DNA of 64,000 bases, from NCBI RefSeq assembly GCF_003333265.1, contig NZ_QOLB01000032.1, positions 59,970 through 123,969 of the forward strand. Direction: 5' to 3'. A program made the translations under genes and the position numbers. How positions within the stretch are numbered: the stretch's first letter is position 1; the number at the start of each line of letters is the position of its first letter. Under the pieces are notes generated by a model. That model searched no databases, had not been told where the DNA came from, and saw only the letters and a list, made by a program, of their open reading frames with translations. The stretch comes from Candidatus Halocynthiibacter alkanivorans. Lineage in GTDB: Bacteria > Pseudomonadota > Alphaproteobacteria > Rhodobacterales > Rhodobacteraceae. Shown here piece by piece: positions 9,453 through 19,185 of the stretch.

Positions 9453-10139
9453 ATGTCTGTTTGGTCCCGTATATCTGAAGCGTTATCCGCGCTGTCCCGT
9501 GGCGAAAGCCTGTCCAGGGTGTTTGAGCAATTGCGCTCGGCACCGGAGCGTCGTGCTGGTTTTACCATTGCGGTGATCGCGCTTGGCGCAAAAATGGCCA
9601 AGGCGGATGGTCTGGTCACCCGCGACGAGGTCACGGCTTTTCGCGAAGTTTTCACCATTCCGCCGGCGCATGAAGCAAGCGCGGCGCGGATTTTCAACCT
9701 TGCGCGCCAGGATGTTGCGGGGTTTGAGGATTATGCCAGGCGGGTGGCAAGCATGTTTGCTGAGGATCGCGCGCCGCTGTGCGATCTGATGGAAGGGCTT
9801 TTTCATATCGCCCTCGCTGACGGTAAATATCATCCGGGCGAAGATACATTCCTCGCCCGCGTCGCTGAAATTTTTGGCATGAGTGAAGCCCAGTTTGCCT
9901 CGCTGCGTGCCCGGTTTGTACCGGACGCCAGCCCGGATCCCTATATGGTGCTGGGCGTAAATGAGGACATGAGCTATCAGGAGCTGCGCAAAGCCTGGCG
10001 CGCCCTGGTGCGCGAATGCCACCCTGATCGCATGATTGCGCGTGGGGTTCCCCAGGAGGCGGTGAAGCTTGCGGAAGCCCGTCTGATCGCGGTGAATGCT
10101 GCTTGGGAAACCATCTCCGCTGCACACGCCGGAGCCTGA
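9453..10139 (+). CDS. TerB-like + J-domain protein (DjlA-type co-chaperone)
   Basis: A 228-residue protein has an N-terminal TerB-like helical domain (about 35-145, with AKMAKADGLVTRDEV and IALADGKYHPGED acidic motifs). A C-terminal J domain (about 165-225) carries DPYMVLGV and the invariant HPD in VRECHPDRM. J domains stimulate DnaK ATPase activity. No N-terminal membrane helix is present, unlike E. coli DjlA, so this is the soluble alphaproteobacterial form. The gene sits seven bases upstream of the EEP-family gene and is probably cotranscribed with it. Confidence 0.9.
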   Translation: MSVWSRISEALSALSRGESLSRVFEQLRSAPERRAGFTIAVIALGAKMAKADGLVTRDEVTAFREVFTIPPAHEASAARIFNLARQDVAGFEDYARRVASMFAEDRAPLCDLMEGLFHIALADGKYHPGEDTFLARVAEIFGMSEAQFASLRARFVPDASPDPYMVLGVNEDMSYQELRKAWRALVRECHPDRMIARGVPQEAVKLAEARLIAVNAAWETISAAHAGA

Positions 10140-10146
10140 AACCCGG

Positions 10147-11169
10147 ATGCGTCTCGCCACCTATAATGTCGAATGGTTCACCGCATTGTTTGACGATGAT
10201 GGCGGGCTGCTTGCGGATGGTACATGGTCGTCACGGTACAACGTCACCCGGTTGCAGCAGCTGGAAGCGCTGGCCAAAGTGTTCACCGCACTTGATGCGG
10301 ACGGAATTCTGATCGTCGAAGCGCCGGACGAAAACCGCCGCCGCTCGACCGTGGCGGCGCTTGAGAATTTTGCACAATGGGCGGGGCTGCGGGCGCGCCG
10401 GGCTGTGATCGGCTTTGGCAATAACACCCAGCAGGAAATCGCGTTTCTCTATGACCCGGATCAGATCAGCGCCTGGCATGACCCCATGGGGGAGACGGGA
10501 TCGGGGACTGAGGGCGTTGCGCCGCGGTTTGACAAAAGCCTGTTGATCGATCTCGACACTGATGCTGCGCCCGAAGACGTGGTGTTTTCCAAACCGCCGC
10601 TGGAACTGGCACTGAAAACCGCGTCAGGTTTTGAACTGCGCATGATCGGCATCCACGTAAAATCCAAAGCGCCACATGGCGCGCGCAACGCCGCAGACGA
10701 GGTGCGAATTTCGATCGAAAACCGGCGCAAACAGCTGGCTCAGTGCATCTGGGTGCGGCGCCGGGTGGTCGAGCATCTGAACGCCGGAGACGCTTTGATC
10801 GTGCTGGGCGATTTCAACGACGGGCCTGGTCTGGACGAATATGAAAAACTGTTTGGCCGCTCCAGCGTTGAAATTGTGCTGGGGGAAACGCAGGGGCCGC
10901 AGCTGTATGATCCCCACGCCCGGCTGGAGCTCAGTCACCGCTTTGCCGCCACGCCGACCACCGCGCGCTTCTATATTCACCCGCAAAAGCGGTATCTGCA
11001 GGCGCTGCTGGATTACATTATGCTGTCGCCGGATCTGATGTCGCGCGCGCCGGACTGGCGGATCTGGCATCCGTTTGAAGACGCCCGGTGTTATGAGCTT
11101 GTGGACCTGCGCGAAGCGTTGCTGACCGCGTCTGATCATTTCCCGGTGACGCTGGACATCGATATCTGA
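10147..11169 (+). CDS. Endonuclease/exonuclease/phosphatase (EEP) family protein
   Basis: The start MRLATYNVEWF, seven bases after the J-domain gene, is chosen because it opens with the EEP first strand. The 340-residue chain shows the fold's signatures: N in TYNVEWF, E in IVEAPDENR, VLGDFND in the middle (metal and nucleophile-activating residues), and SDHFPVTLDI at the C-terminus (catalytic Asp-His). No signal peptide is visible. EEP enzymes cleave phosphoesters in nucleic acids, phospholipids or sugar phosphates; this branch has no defined substrate. Confidence 0.88.
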   Translation: MRLATYNVEWFTALFDDDGGLLADGTWSSRYNVTRLQQLEALAKVFTALDADGILIVEAPDENRRRSTVAALENFAQWAGLRARRAVIGFGNNTQQEIAFLYDPDQISAWHDPMGETGSGTEGVAPRFDKSLLIDLDTDAAPEDVVFSKPPLELALKTASGFELRMIGIHVKSKAPHGARNAADEVRISIENRRKQLAQCIWVRRRVVEHLNAGDALIVLGDFNDGPGLDEYEKLFGRSSVEIVLGETQGPQLYDPHARLELSHRFAATPTTARFYIHPQKRYLQALLDYIMLSPDLMSRAPDWRIWHPFEDARCYELVDLREALLTASDHFPVTLDIDI

Positions 11170-11248
11170 CGGCGCGAGCGACTGATGGCGCAGCAATCTG
11201 ACGGCCGCAGCCCTTATCAAACCAGCCACAATGGCCTATATTGGCCCG

Positions 11249-11569
11249 ATGAAACGTATTGTCCCATATGTTCTGTTGGCGTCTCTGACAGTTTCCCCCT
11301 TTTCTGCGCAGTCCCAGACTGAATCCGACCCGGGCTCGGAACTCGAAGAAGGCCTGGAGCTGCTATCAGAAGGGGCGCAGATGATGTTGCGCAGCCTGTT
11401 GAAGGGGGCAGATGAGCTGGTGCTGAAATTTGAGGGCAAAATCATCGATCTGTCGCTGTATCAGCTGCCGGAAATTCTTGAAAATGGCGACATCATCATC
11501 CGCCGGCGTCAGGATCTGGCGCCGATACCGCAGCAGCCCGAGGAGCCTGGCGGCGAAATCGATTTGTAG
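11249..11569 (+). CDS. Small exported hypothetical protein
   Basis: The ATG at 11249 (MKRIVPYVLLASLTVSPFSAQS) gives a clear signal peptide; an upstream in-frame ATG does not. The mature 85 or so residues contain an acidic helix (ELEEGLELLSEGAQMMLRSLL) and a Pro/Gln-rich tail ending in GGEIDL. Relatives occur widely in Rhodobacteraceae, where similar proteins are sometimes labelled AAA+ ATPase. There is no P-loop here, so that label would be wrong. It is likely periplasmic; function unknown. Confidence 0.75.
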   Translation: MKRIVPYVLLASLTVSPFSAQSQTESDPGSELEEGLELLSEGAQMMLRSLLKGADELVLKFEGKIIDLSLYQLPEILENGDIIIRRRQDLAPIPQQPEEPGGEIDL

Positions 11570-11618
11570 AGCCGCCGGTCGAAAAAGCGGGTAATACCGC
11601 GGGGCACCCCGGCTTGGC

Positions 11619-13217
11619 TCAGCTGCGGCTGATCCGGACCGACGCCGTGACAGCAAGCGATTTGACCAGCGCGTTGAACCGGGCCTCTGCCACCTCGCCA
11701 AACAGCGGCACCGCTTCTTTTCTCAGCACCAGTTCCAGTTTTTTCTTTTTGGGGAACCAGCGCAGACTCGCGTGTTTATCCGGGTCTGTTGCGCTGAACA
11801 TCGCCCCGAACCGCAATGCTTTACCGAGCGTTTCTGCCCGTCGCATCGCCCCGTCATCCAGCAATTCAAACAGGGGCGCAAAGCGGCTGTCGTCGTGTTT
11901 GTTCTTGTAGCGGTGCATCAGGGTCAGGCCGAGGAATATACGTTCCGGATGGGTCAGCCCGCCCAGGTTGGCCCGTGTGGCATTGTCAAAACACAGCTCG
12001 GCCCGGTAGTCGGGATGCGCGCGCCAGCTGACGTCATGCAACAGGCAAGCGGCTTTGAACAGGCGCGTCTCGGCGCTGGGGGCAGAAGCGAACAGTGGTT
12101 TCAAAAATTGGTAAAGTGCTGTGCCGGTCCCGGGGGTGCGGGCGTCTCTGTGCTCGGCAAAACGGCAGGCTTCAATCAACGGGTCGCGGCGGCGAAGTTC
12201 ATCGGGCATCTGTTCATAGAGCATGCCTTCCCGGATGCCGTAGGAACTGACGGCAACGTCGCGGGGTTTGAATCTGCGCGTGAGTTGGCGCAGAACCTCG
12301 CAGGCGGCGGGAACCAGGGCCATGCGTGCGGCAGAAGTGCCGGTGCGGTGGCGCATGTCCTGCAGATCTTGTTCGCCAATCCATTTCACGGTCTGGCTGA
12401 TATCTTTGGGGGACATTCGGTATTCATGCAGCACGTGAAGCGGGTAGTTGCGCCGTTCCATATCCAGCCGGGCGATGACACGCCAGGAGCCGCCAACCAG
12501 ATATATACGTTTGTGGCCGGTGCCCATTTCTTCGGCCAGCTCATCAAGAATACCGGCAATATGGCTCTTCAGCCCTTTGTGCCCGCCGGGAATATTCTGC
12601 AGTTTTAGCGGGCCCAGAGCCGAGGAAATCCGTTTGCCGACGCCCCCGTCGCGCACGATCGCCAGCTCCATCGAGGAGCCGCCGATGTCACAGACCAGAC
12701 CGTCGGCTTCGGGCCAGCCCAGCAGCACGCCCTGCGCCGAAAGACGGGCCTCCTCGAGCCCGTCAATCACCCAGAGTTTTAAGCCGGTTTCCTGTTCAAT
12801 TTCGCGGGCAAACTCCGGCCCGTCGCGGGCTTCGCGCATGGCAGCGGTGGCCACGACGGTGAGCGGTTTGATCTTTAAACCCCGCGCAATGGCCTGAAAC
12901 CGTTTTAGCGCCGCCAGTGCCCGCCGTTTGCCCTCGGGGTTCAGATGGCCGGTTTCCGGCAGGCCTGCACCCAGGCCACAGAGAATTTTTTCATTGTAAA
13001 AATATGCGGGCGAGCGGGCCGCGCCGTCAAAGATCACCATCCGGACCGAGTTTGAGCCCACATCTACTACGCCGACACGGGACAGAGCCTGTACGGTCTT
13101 GTCATCAAACAAGGGGCGGCCAAAGGGGCCCCACTCGTCCGGAGAAGTCAGAGATACGGTCACGGGCAAGCCCCCTGGTTTTGCTGCTGGTCTGGCGGTG
13201 TCATCGATACTGCTCAA
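11619..13217 (-). CDS. ppx: Exopolyphosphatase / guanosine pentaphosphate phosphatase
   Basis: The 532-residue protein belongs to the Ppx/GppA ASKHA-fold family. The first phosphate loop is VGVVDVGSNSVRMVIFDG, the second is GLVCDIGGSSMELAIV, and a C-terminal HD-like helical domain carries LLHDVSWRAHPDYR. It removes terminal phosphates from polyphosphate. The first 45 residues precede the conserved core and are typical of alphaproteobacterial forms. The start overlaps the ppk stop by four bases, so the pair is translationally coupled and sets the cell's polyphosphate level. Confidence 0.95.
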   Translation of the reverse strand: MSSIDDTARPAAKPGGLPVTVSLTSPDEWGPFGRPLFDDKTVQALSRVGVVDVGSNSVRMVIFDGAARSPAYFYNEKILCGLGAGLPETGHLNPEGKRRALAALKRFQAIARGLKIKPLTVVATAAMREARDGPEFAREIEQETGLKLWVIDGLEEARLSAQGVLLGWPEADGLVCDIGGSSMELAIVRDGGVGKRISSALGPLKLQNIPGGHKGLKSHIAGILDELAEEMGTGHKRIYLVGGSWRVIARLDMERRNYPLHVLHEYRMSPKDISQTVKWIGEQDLQDMRHRTGTSAARMALVPAACEVLRQLTRRFKPRDVAVSSYGIREGMLYEQMPDELRRRDPLIEACRFAEHRDARTPGTGTALYQFLKPLFASAPSAETRLFKAACLLHDVSWRAHPDYRAELCFDNATRANLGGLTHPERIFLGLTLMHRYKNKHDDSRFAPLFELLDDGAMRRAETLGKALRFGAMFSATDPDKHASLRWFPKKKKLELVLRKEAVPLFGEVAEARFNALVKSLAVTASVRISRS

Positions 13218-15406
13218 TCGATGGGCGTGGCGTCATCTGTTGAATGGGTCAGTTCCGGAACATCTGCAGCGCCGGCGGAGCCGCGCCCGGACAGCGACGG
13301 GTTTTCCAGAAAAAAGCGGTGGCAGTTGAACAAGGGCCGGTCTTTTTCCGGCACCGGGCGTTCAAAGCTGCCATCGGGCGCCAGCACCCAGCTCTGGGCT
13401 TCATCGGCCATATTTGCCGCCATCACCTGGCTCATGATCTGTGCTTTTACCGTCGGGTTGGTGCAATTGATCATCGTCTCCACCCGCCGGTTCAGGTTGC
13501 GGCCCATCCAGTCAGCGGAAGATATGAACACTTCCGCCTTCTGCGACGGCAAGCCGTGGCCATTGCCAAAACACACGATGCGGCTGTGCTCAAGAAAACG
13601 TCCAACTATAGATTTCACCCGGATATTGTCTGACAGGCCCTTGATGCCCGGTCGCAAACCACAAATTCCCCGGATCACCAGATTGATCTTCACCCCGGCC
13701 TGGCTCGCGGCATAGAGCGCATCAATCACCTCCGGATCAATCAGCGAGTTCATTTTGGCCCAGATCTCGGCGGGCTTGCCCTTCGCGGCGTGTTTTCCCT
13801 CGCGGGCAATATTGGCCAGCAATTTCGTTTTCAGGTTCAGGGGCGAAATCGAGAGGTTAACCATGCCTTCCGGCTGGGCATATCCCGAGAGGAAATGGAA
13901 GACTTTGGTCGCGTCACGACCAAGGCCCTTGTCACAGGTGAAAAAGCTGAGGTCGGTGTAGGTACGTGCCGTGATCGGATGGTAGTTTCCGGTGCCATAA
14001 TGGGTGTATGTGACCAGTTGTTTGCCTTCGCGGCGGACCACAGTCGATATTTTTGCATGTGTTTTCAGGTTGATAAAGCCGTAGACCACATGGGCGCCGG
14101 ACCGCTCAAGCCGGCGGGACTGCCGGATATTGGCGGCCTCATCAAAGCGCGCTTTCAGTTCGACCAGCGCGGTGACAGATTTGCCGGCCTCGGCCGCATC
14201 ACACAGCGCTTCGACAATCGGGGAGTCGCGGGATGTGCGGTACAATGTCTGTTTGATTGCCACCACATCGGGATCATGCGCCGCCTGTTTCAGGAACCGG
14301 ATCACCATATCAAAGGTTTCATAAGGATGGTGCAGCAACATGTCTTTTTGTTTGATGGCCTCAAACATATTGCCATCGTGGTCCTGAACCCGTTCCGGCA
14401 CCCGCGGGGTGAAGGATGGCCACAACAGATCCGGGCGTTCTTTCAGCACCAGTTTGCGCAGATCAGACAGGCCGATCATCCCATCCATTTCCACCACATC
14501 TTCGTCGGTGACATGCAGTTCGCGTTCAATTGTGCTGCGCAACAGGGCGGGGGCGTCACTGGATATTGTCAGCCGGACAACTTCGCCGCGCCGGCGCCGT
14601 TTAAGCGCCACTTCAAATTCGCGCACCAGGTCTTCGGCTTCGTCTTCGACCTCCAGGTCACTGTCACGCAATACCCGGAAGGTGCAGTGCCCGATGGCTT
14701 TGTAGCCAGGAAACAACCGGTTGGCGTAGATCCGCAGCATCTCTTCGAGCGGCAAAAACCGGAAGTCGCCAGGGGCTGACGGCAATTTGATGAACCGGTC
14801 AATCTGCGCCGGAATTGGCAGCATTGCCTGCAGCGCCCGTTTGTCCTTCTTCCGTTCCAGATGCAGCGCCAGTACAAATCCAAGGTTGGGGATAAAGGGG
14901 AACGGGTGTGCCGGATCGATCGCCAGCGGTGACAGCACCGGGAACACCTGTTCCATAAAATGCTCGTCGAGGAAAATCCGGTCCGCGTCACTTAAGGAGG
15001 CATCGCTCTCAAGCGTTATGCCCTTGCTCTCCAGATGGCCACGCAATTCGCCCCAGACTTTGTTTTGTTCCTGTAACAGGTTACGGGCATTCTCATTGAT
15101 CAGTTTCAGCTGTTGGGACGGGGTCAGGCCGTCGGCGGCCGGGGTCACATTGCCCTCGCGCTGCAATTCCCGCAGACCAGCCACACGCACGGTGTAAAAC
15201 TCATCCAGATTGGTGGCAGAAATTGACACGAAGCGCAGCCGTTCCAGCGGCGGTACCCTGCGGTTTTTCGCTTCTTCAAGCACGCGCCAGTTAAACGCGA
15301 GCCAGCTCAGTTCCCGGTTGAAAAAGCGTTTCGGCCCTGCGAAGTCTTCGGCAGGCAGTTCGGTTGCAGTCGGAAACGGGGCCTTGAGGAAGTCTGCGTG
15401 GGTCAT
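13214..15406 (-). CDS. ppk: Polyphosphate kinase 1
   Basis: At 730 residues this has full PPK1 length. The N-terminal domain opens RFFNRELSWLAFNWRVLEEA; the catalytic part contains LYRTSRDSPIVEAL, ARFDEAANI, HAKISTVVRREG (autophosphorylated histidine region), THYGTGNYHP and the second HKD-like HSRIVCFGNG. It polymerises ATP gamma-phosphate into polyphosphate at the inner membrane. It lies in the order perM-hdaA-ppk-ppx on the minus strand, an arrangement seen in roseobacters. Confidence 0.97.
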   Translation of the reverse strand: MTHADFLKAPFPTATELPAEDFAGPKRFFNRELSWLAFNWRVLEEAKNRRVPPLERLRFVSISATNLDEFYTVRVAGLRELQREGNVTPAADGLTPSQQLKLINENARNLLQEQNKVWGELRGHLESKGITLESDASLSDADRIFLDEHFMEQVFPVLSPLAIDPAHPFPFIPNLGFVLALHLERKKDKRALQAMLPIPAQIDRFIKLPSAPGDFRFLPLEEMLRIYANRLFPGYKAIGHCTFRVLRDSDLEVEDEAEDLVREFEVALKRRRRGEVVRLTISSDAPALLRSTIERELHVTDEDVVEMDGMIGLSDLRKLVLKERPDLLWPSFTPRVPERVQDHDGNMFEAIKQKDMLLHHPYETFDMVIRFLKQAAHDPDVVAIKQTLYRTSRDSPIVEALCDAAEAGKSVTALVELKARFDEAANIRQSRRLERSGAHVVYGFINLKTHAKISTVVRREGKQLVTYTHYGTGNYHPITARTYTDLSFFTCDKGLGRDATKVFHFLSGYAQPEGMVNLSISPLNLKTKLLANIAREGKHAAKGKPAEIWAKMNSLIDPEVIDALYAASQAGVKINLVIRGICGLRPGIKGLSDNIRVKSIVGRFLEHSRIVCFGNGHGLPSQKAEVFISSADWMGRNLNRRVETMINCTNPTVKAQIMSQVMAANMADEAQSWVLAPDGSFERPVPEKDRPLFNCHRFFLENPSLSGRGSAGAADVPELTHSTDDATPID

Positions 15407-15430
15407 GGGCGTCCTTTTCGAGTGCCTCGT

Positions 15431-16141
15431 TTACATAGGCGCGGCAGTGGCCATATCGCTTTCAAACAATGAGGCGGCCATGGTCTGGCTGACCGGTTTG
15501 CCCTGCGCCAGTGCCAGCGCATCCAGCGCCGCAACCAGATCGCAGGCCGCCGCATGGCTGCGTGTCATCCGTCTCACGATATAGCTTATCAGACCTGGCG
15601 TCACCGCCAATTGACGATCGCTGAACAGTTTCAACAACATGGCCGTCAGCAGCGTATCATCGGGCGATTCAAGCTGGGCCACGGTTGTGGCTTCCATCCG
15701 GCTGCGCAGGTCCGGCAGTGTCAGCGGCCAGCGGCTTGGTGGGGAGGAGGCGGTCAGCAACAGACAGCCCCCCTCCGCCAGCGTCAGATTGTGTAGGTGA
15801 AACAGCGCGTCCTGGGCGGCCTGGGCGCTGAAACCGCAGTCGGGGTCACAGAGCAGATCGGCGTCTTCCACCACAACAAAGCGGCAGGCGGCGAGCGCAT
15901 CAATCACCGCGCCGGGCAGATCGCGGGCTTTGACGATCACCGCGTCATGTTCATCCGCCCACATGCGGGCAAGGTGGGTTTTGCCCGCCCCGTCCGGGCC
16001 GACCAGCACCAGTTTTCCCGAAGGCCAGTTTTCCCATCCGTCCACAATCGCCAATGCCAGCGCGTTGGACGGTGAGACAAAGAAATTTTCGCGCCCCAGC
16101 GCCGGGCGCAGCGGCAGGTCAAATGCCAGTTGCTCACTCAT
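15431..16141 (-). CDS. hdaA: Chromosomal replication regulator HdaA (DnaA-related AAA+)
   Basis: The start at MSEQLAFDLPLRPALGREN is the family N-terminus, which carries the sliding-clamp binding motif QLAFDLPLR. The next codon upstream is also ATG. The 236-residue protein has a Walker A variant GPDGAGKTHLARMW, a Walker B-like FVVVEDADLL, sensor-type arginine in DLRSRMEA, and no DNA-binding domain IV. With the beta clamp it promotes ATP hydrolysis on DnaA and limits over-initiation. It overlaps the end of the transporter gene upstream, so expression is coupled. Confidence 0.9.
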   Translation of the reverse strand: MSEQLAFDLPLRPALGRENFFVSPSNALALAIVDGWENWPSGKLVLVGPDGAGKTHLARMWADEHDAVIVKARDLPGAVIDALAACRFVVVEDADLLCDPDCGFSAQAAQDALFHLHNLTLAEGGCLLLTASSPPSRWPLTLPDLRSRMEATTVAQLESPDDTLLTAMLLKLFSDRQLAVTPGLISYIVRRMTRSHAAACDLVAALDALALAQGKPVSQTMAASLFESDMATAAPM

Positions 16142-17249
16142 CATCGCAGTCAGCCTCCGTCGCGCTGGCAGTTGGAACGTGGGTGACAGGGGTCGCATGA
16201 TCTTCGCCTTTATAGAGCCGTCCCTCCTGGTACTGCCCCAGGGCAAAGCGCATCACCACGCCGATTGAAGCGGCAACCGGAACCGCGACCAGCATGCCCA
16301 CAAACCCAAACATTGTGCCAAAGGCCGACAGGGCAAAAATAAGCCAGACCGGGTGCAAACCGACCGACTGACCGACCAGTTTTGGTGTCAGGATATTGCC
16401 TTCCAGAAATTGCCCGATTGCAAAGATACCAGCCACGGCGGCGATCCAGCTCCATTCGCCCCAGAACTGAAACACTGCCAGCCCGATGGCCAGCACACCA
16501 CCGACCAGCGCACCGATATAGGGGATAAACGAAATCAGACCGGCGAGGGCGCCGACAATCAGCCCAAATTGCAGACCCACCAGCATCAGCGCGGTGGCGT
16601 AAAAACTGCCCAGCACCAGGCAGACCGTGCCCTGGCCGCGGATGAACGCCGCAAGGGTGCGGTCAATGTCACCGGCAACCTGGCGGATCAGGGGCGCATG
16701 ATCGCGTGGCAACAGCCTGTCCACAACCGCCACCATCCGGTCCCAGTCCAGCAACAGATAAAAGGTGATCACCGGCACAAGAATAATGAGAACCAAAACA
16801 TTGATCAGGCTGGCCGCCTGGCCGAGCGCGGTTTGCAGCAAGACGCCGCCTTTGGAGCGCAGAGTCTCTGCCACCGCCATCACCGACTGATAGATCTGGC
16901 TGTTTTCATCCAGCAATTCGGGAAAACGGTTGGTGAGATTGTCCTGCAGGTTGGTGATCAGCCGCGGCGCTGTTTCCACCAGACCAACGGCCTGGCTGAC
17001 GAGCGTCGGCAGGATCAGCAGCGCAATCAGCACAAACAGAACCGAGGCAGTAAGGGTGATCGCGACGGTCGAAATCGCGCGGGACAGCCCCCAGGTTTCC
17101 AGCCGGTCTGCAATCGGGTCGAGGCAATAGGCCAGCGCCGCGCCGACAACAAAGGGCAGGATCACATCGCCTAGAAGATAGAGAAAGGCGAACAATGCGG
17201 CAGCAGAAATGCCCCAGTATTTCGCTTGTTGCTGAACGGGTAACGCCAT
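16134..17249 (-). CDS. perM: AI-2E / PerM family membrane transporter
   Basis: The start MALPVQQQAKYWG is preferred over an upstream ATG because a GAGAGG ribosome site sits nine bases before it. The 371-residue protein has about eight transmembrane segments and family motifs such as VPVITFYLLLDWDRM and ISFIPYIGALVGG. Relatives include AI-2 exporters and Na+/H+ antiporters; in alphaproteobacteria the substrate is unknown. The stop overlaps hdaA. The upstream 410 bases separate it from proS on the other strand. Confidence 0.9.
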   Translation of the reverse strand: MALPVQQQAKYWGISAAALFAFLYLLGDVILPFVVGAALAYCLDPIADRLETWGLSRAISTVAITLTASVLFVLIALLILPTLVSQAVGLVETAPRLITNLQDNLTNRFPELLDENSQIYQSVMAVAETLRSKGGVLLQTALGQAASLINVLVLIILVPVITFYLLLDWDRMVAVVDRLLPRDHAPLIRQVAGDIDRTLAAFIRGQGTVCLVLGSFYATALMLVGLQFGLIVGALAGLISFIPYIGALVGGVLAIGLAVFQFWGEWSWIAAVAGIFAIGQFLEGNILTPKLVGQSVGLHPVWLIFALSAFGTMFGFVGMLVAVPVAASIGVVMRFALGQYQEGRLYKGEDHATPVTHVPTASATEADCDDE

Positions 17250-17659
17250 GGATAATATCCTCTCTGGCCACACTTCTGACCTGGGGGCGGCGGCGTTTCA
17301 ACCCTGCGGCGGAAATCAGCTGTGGAGTACCCTGGGGAAAACCCATGTAAAACGGCATCTTTGCTTCCGGCGCAGGCCAGAAGGCGCCGATCTGTGAAAC
17401 GCGCGACGCCAGAGAGGGCATGCTGGTGAACTGTGCGCGCCGATCCTGAGCGCTGTTCTGTGGCACAGCGGAGCGGTCTGACGACGGTGTCGCGCGTATC
17501 GCGTTGCCGGGCGCTGATCTGGGCGTGTTTCTTTGGCGCAGCACAGCAAGAATTAAAACGCGGGCCAGCTGGCGGGCGCGGATGCGATCAATCTCTTGTC
17601 TGGGCGGGCGCGATGGCCTAGACGAACAGGCAATAATTCATCAACCAAAGGTGCCACCC
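17250..17659. other. Divergent intergenic region between perM and proS
   Basis: No supported gene lies in these 410 bases. Short frames on both strands lack ribosome sites and protein-like composition. It should hold the divergent promoters for the perM-hdaA-ppk-ppx operon and for proS. I could not fix convincing -35/-10 pairs. Confidence 0.5.
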
Positions 17660-18997
17660 ATGCGTCTGTCGCGCTACTTCCTGCCGGTTCTCAAAGAAAC
17701 GCCCTCTGAAGCCCAGATCGTCAGCCACCGCCTGATGCTGCGCGCAGGCATGATCAAGCAAGCCTCCGCCGGGATTTATTCCTGGTTGCCCCTCGGGTTG
17801 AAGGTGCTGCAAAACATCGAACGTATCGTGCACGAGGAACAGGCCAAAGCGGGCCATATTCCGGTGCTGATGCCAACATTGCAATCGGCCGATCTGTGGC
17901 GTGAAAGCGGCCGCTATGATGACTATGGCGATGAAATGCTGCGTCTCAGCGACCGCCATGGCCGCGACATGCTCTATGGTCCCACCAATGAAGAGCAGAT
18001 CACCGATATTTTCCGCAGCCATATCAACAGTTACAAAGACCTGCCGCTGACGCTGTATCAGATCCAGTGGAAATTCCGCGATGAAGTCCGTCCGCGTTTT
18101 GGCGTGATGCGGGGCCGCGAATTCCTGATGAAAGACGGCTATAACTTTGATCTGACCAAAGAAGACGCGCTGCACGCCTACAACCGCCATCTGGTGGCCT
18201 ATCTGCGCACCTATGAACGAATGGGGCTGCAGGCGATTCCGATGCGGGCTGATGGTGGCCCGGTCGGCGGGGATTACACGCATGAATTCCTCGTGCTGGC
18301 CGAAACTGGTGAATCCGAGGTGTTTTATGACAGCGCGGTCACCGAACTGAGTTTTGGTGATCGTGAGATCGATTTCGACAATGTGGAACAATGTGCATCC
18401 GTACTGGAAGAGTTCACTTCGCGTTATGCCCGCACGGATGAAACCCATGACGAGGCGCTGTTTAATGAGGTGCCAGAAGAACGCCGCGCCACTGCACGCG
18501 GTATTGAGGTGGGGCAGATCTTCTATTTTGGCACCAAATATTCCGAATCCATGGGCGCCACAGTGGTCAATGCCGACCAGAAACATGTTCCGGTCCATAT
18601 GGGCAGCCACGGTATTGGTGTGTCACGTCTGCTGGGCGCGATCATTGAAGCCAGCCATGACGACAAGGGCATTATCTGGCCGGAAGGCGTCACCCCGTTC
18701 CATGTGGGTATCGTCAACCTGAAACAGGGTGATGAGGCGGCGGACGCGGCCTGTGAGGCTCTCTATAAAAGCGTGTCCGCGCTGGGCCTCGAGCCGCTCT
18801 ATGACGACCGTAAAGAACGGGCCGGCGGTAAATTCGCCACCATGGATCTGATCGGTCTGCCCTGGCGCATCACCGTGGGCCCGCGGGGTCTGAAAAATGG
18901 CGTTGTGGAGCTGACCAGCCGGCGCACCGGCGAAAGCGAAGAGCTGACACCGGAACTGGCGGCGGCAAGGCTGGCTGAGATCTATGCGCAGCACTAA
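17660..18997 (+). CDS. proS: Prolyl-tRNA synthetase (short alphaproteobacterial form)
   Basis: The start [19 protein letters not shown] is the family start; the open frame continues upstream without conservation. The 445-residue class II synthetase shows motif 2 ([27 protein letters not shown] region) and motif 3 ([16 protein letters not shown]). The INS editing domain found in longer bacterial ProS is absent, as expected for alphaproteobacteria, where stand-alone ProXp-ala or YbaK does the editing. A C-terminal anticodon-binding domain follows. A strong terminator lies 25 bases downstream. Confidence 0.97.
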   Translation: MRLSRYFLPVLKETPSEAQIVSHRLMLRAGMIKQASAGIYSWLPLGLKVLQNIERIVHEEQAKAGHIPVLMPTLQSADLWRESGRYDDYGDEMLRLSDRHGRDMLYGPTNEEQITDIFRSHINSYKDLPLTLYQIQWKFRDEVRPRFGVMRGREFLMKDGYNFDLTKEDALHAYNRHLVAYLRTYERMGLQAIPMRADGGPVGGDYTHEFLVLAETGESEVFYDSAVTELSFGDREIDFDNVEQCASVLEEFTSRYARTDETHDEALFNEVPEERRATARGIEVGQIFYFGTKYSESMGATVVNADQKHVPVHMGSHGIGVSRLLGAIIEASHDDKGIIWPEGVTPFHVGIVNLKQGDEAADAACEALYKSVSALGLEPLYDDRKERAGGKFATMDLIGLPWRITVGPRGLKNGVVELTSRRTGESEELTPELAAARLAEIYAQH

Positions 18998-19021
18998 GGC
19001 GTCAGCGTTTGCGATTTAGTG

Positions 19022-19048
19022 AAAAGGGCGCCTGCGGGTGCCCTTTTT
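19022..19048 (+). terminator. Rho-independent terminator after proS
   Basis: AAAAGGGCGCC, a TGCG loop and GGTGCCCTTTTT form an 11-bp stem with one G-U pair and a T run. It lies 25 bases after the proS stop. Confidence 0.88.
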
Positions 19049-19185
19049 ATCTTTGCGCCGGTGGTGAGCGGCCGCGGGCGGTGCCGGTGAGCGGGCGAAG
19101 GGCGGTTGTCGCCGGTTTCTTGTTGCCTTCTTGACCTTTGCGGGCTGCGCCGCCAAGGTCAGCGCGACGTCACAGGAGTGAAATT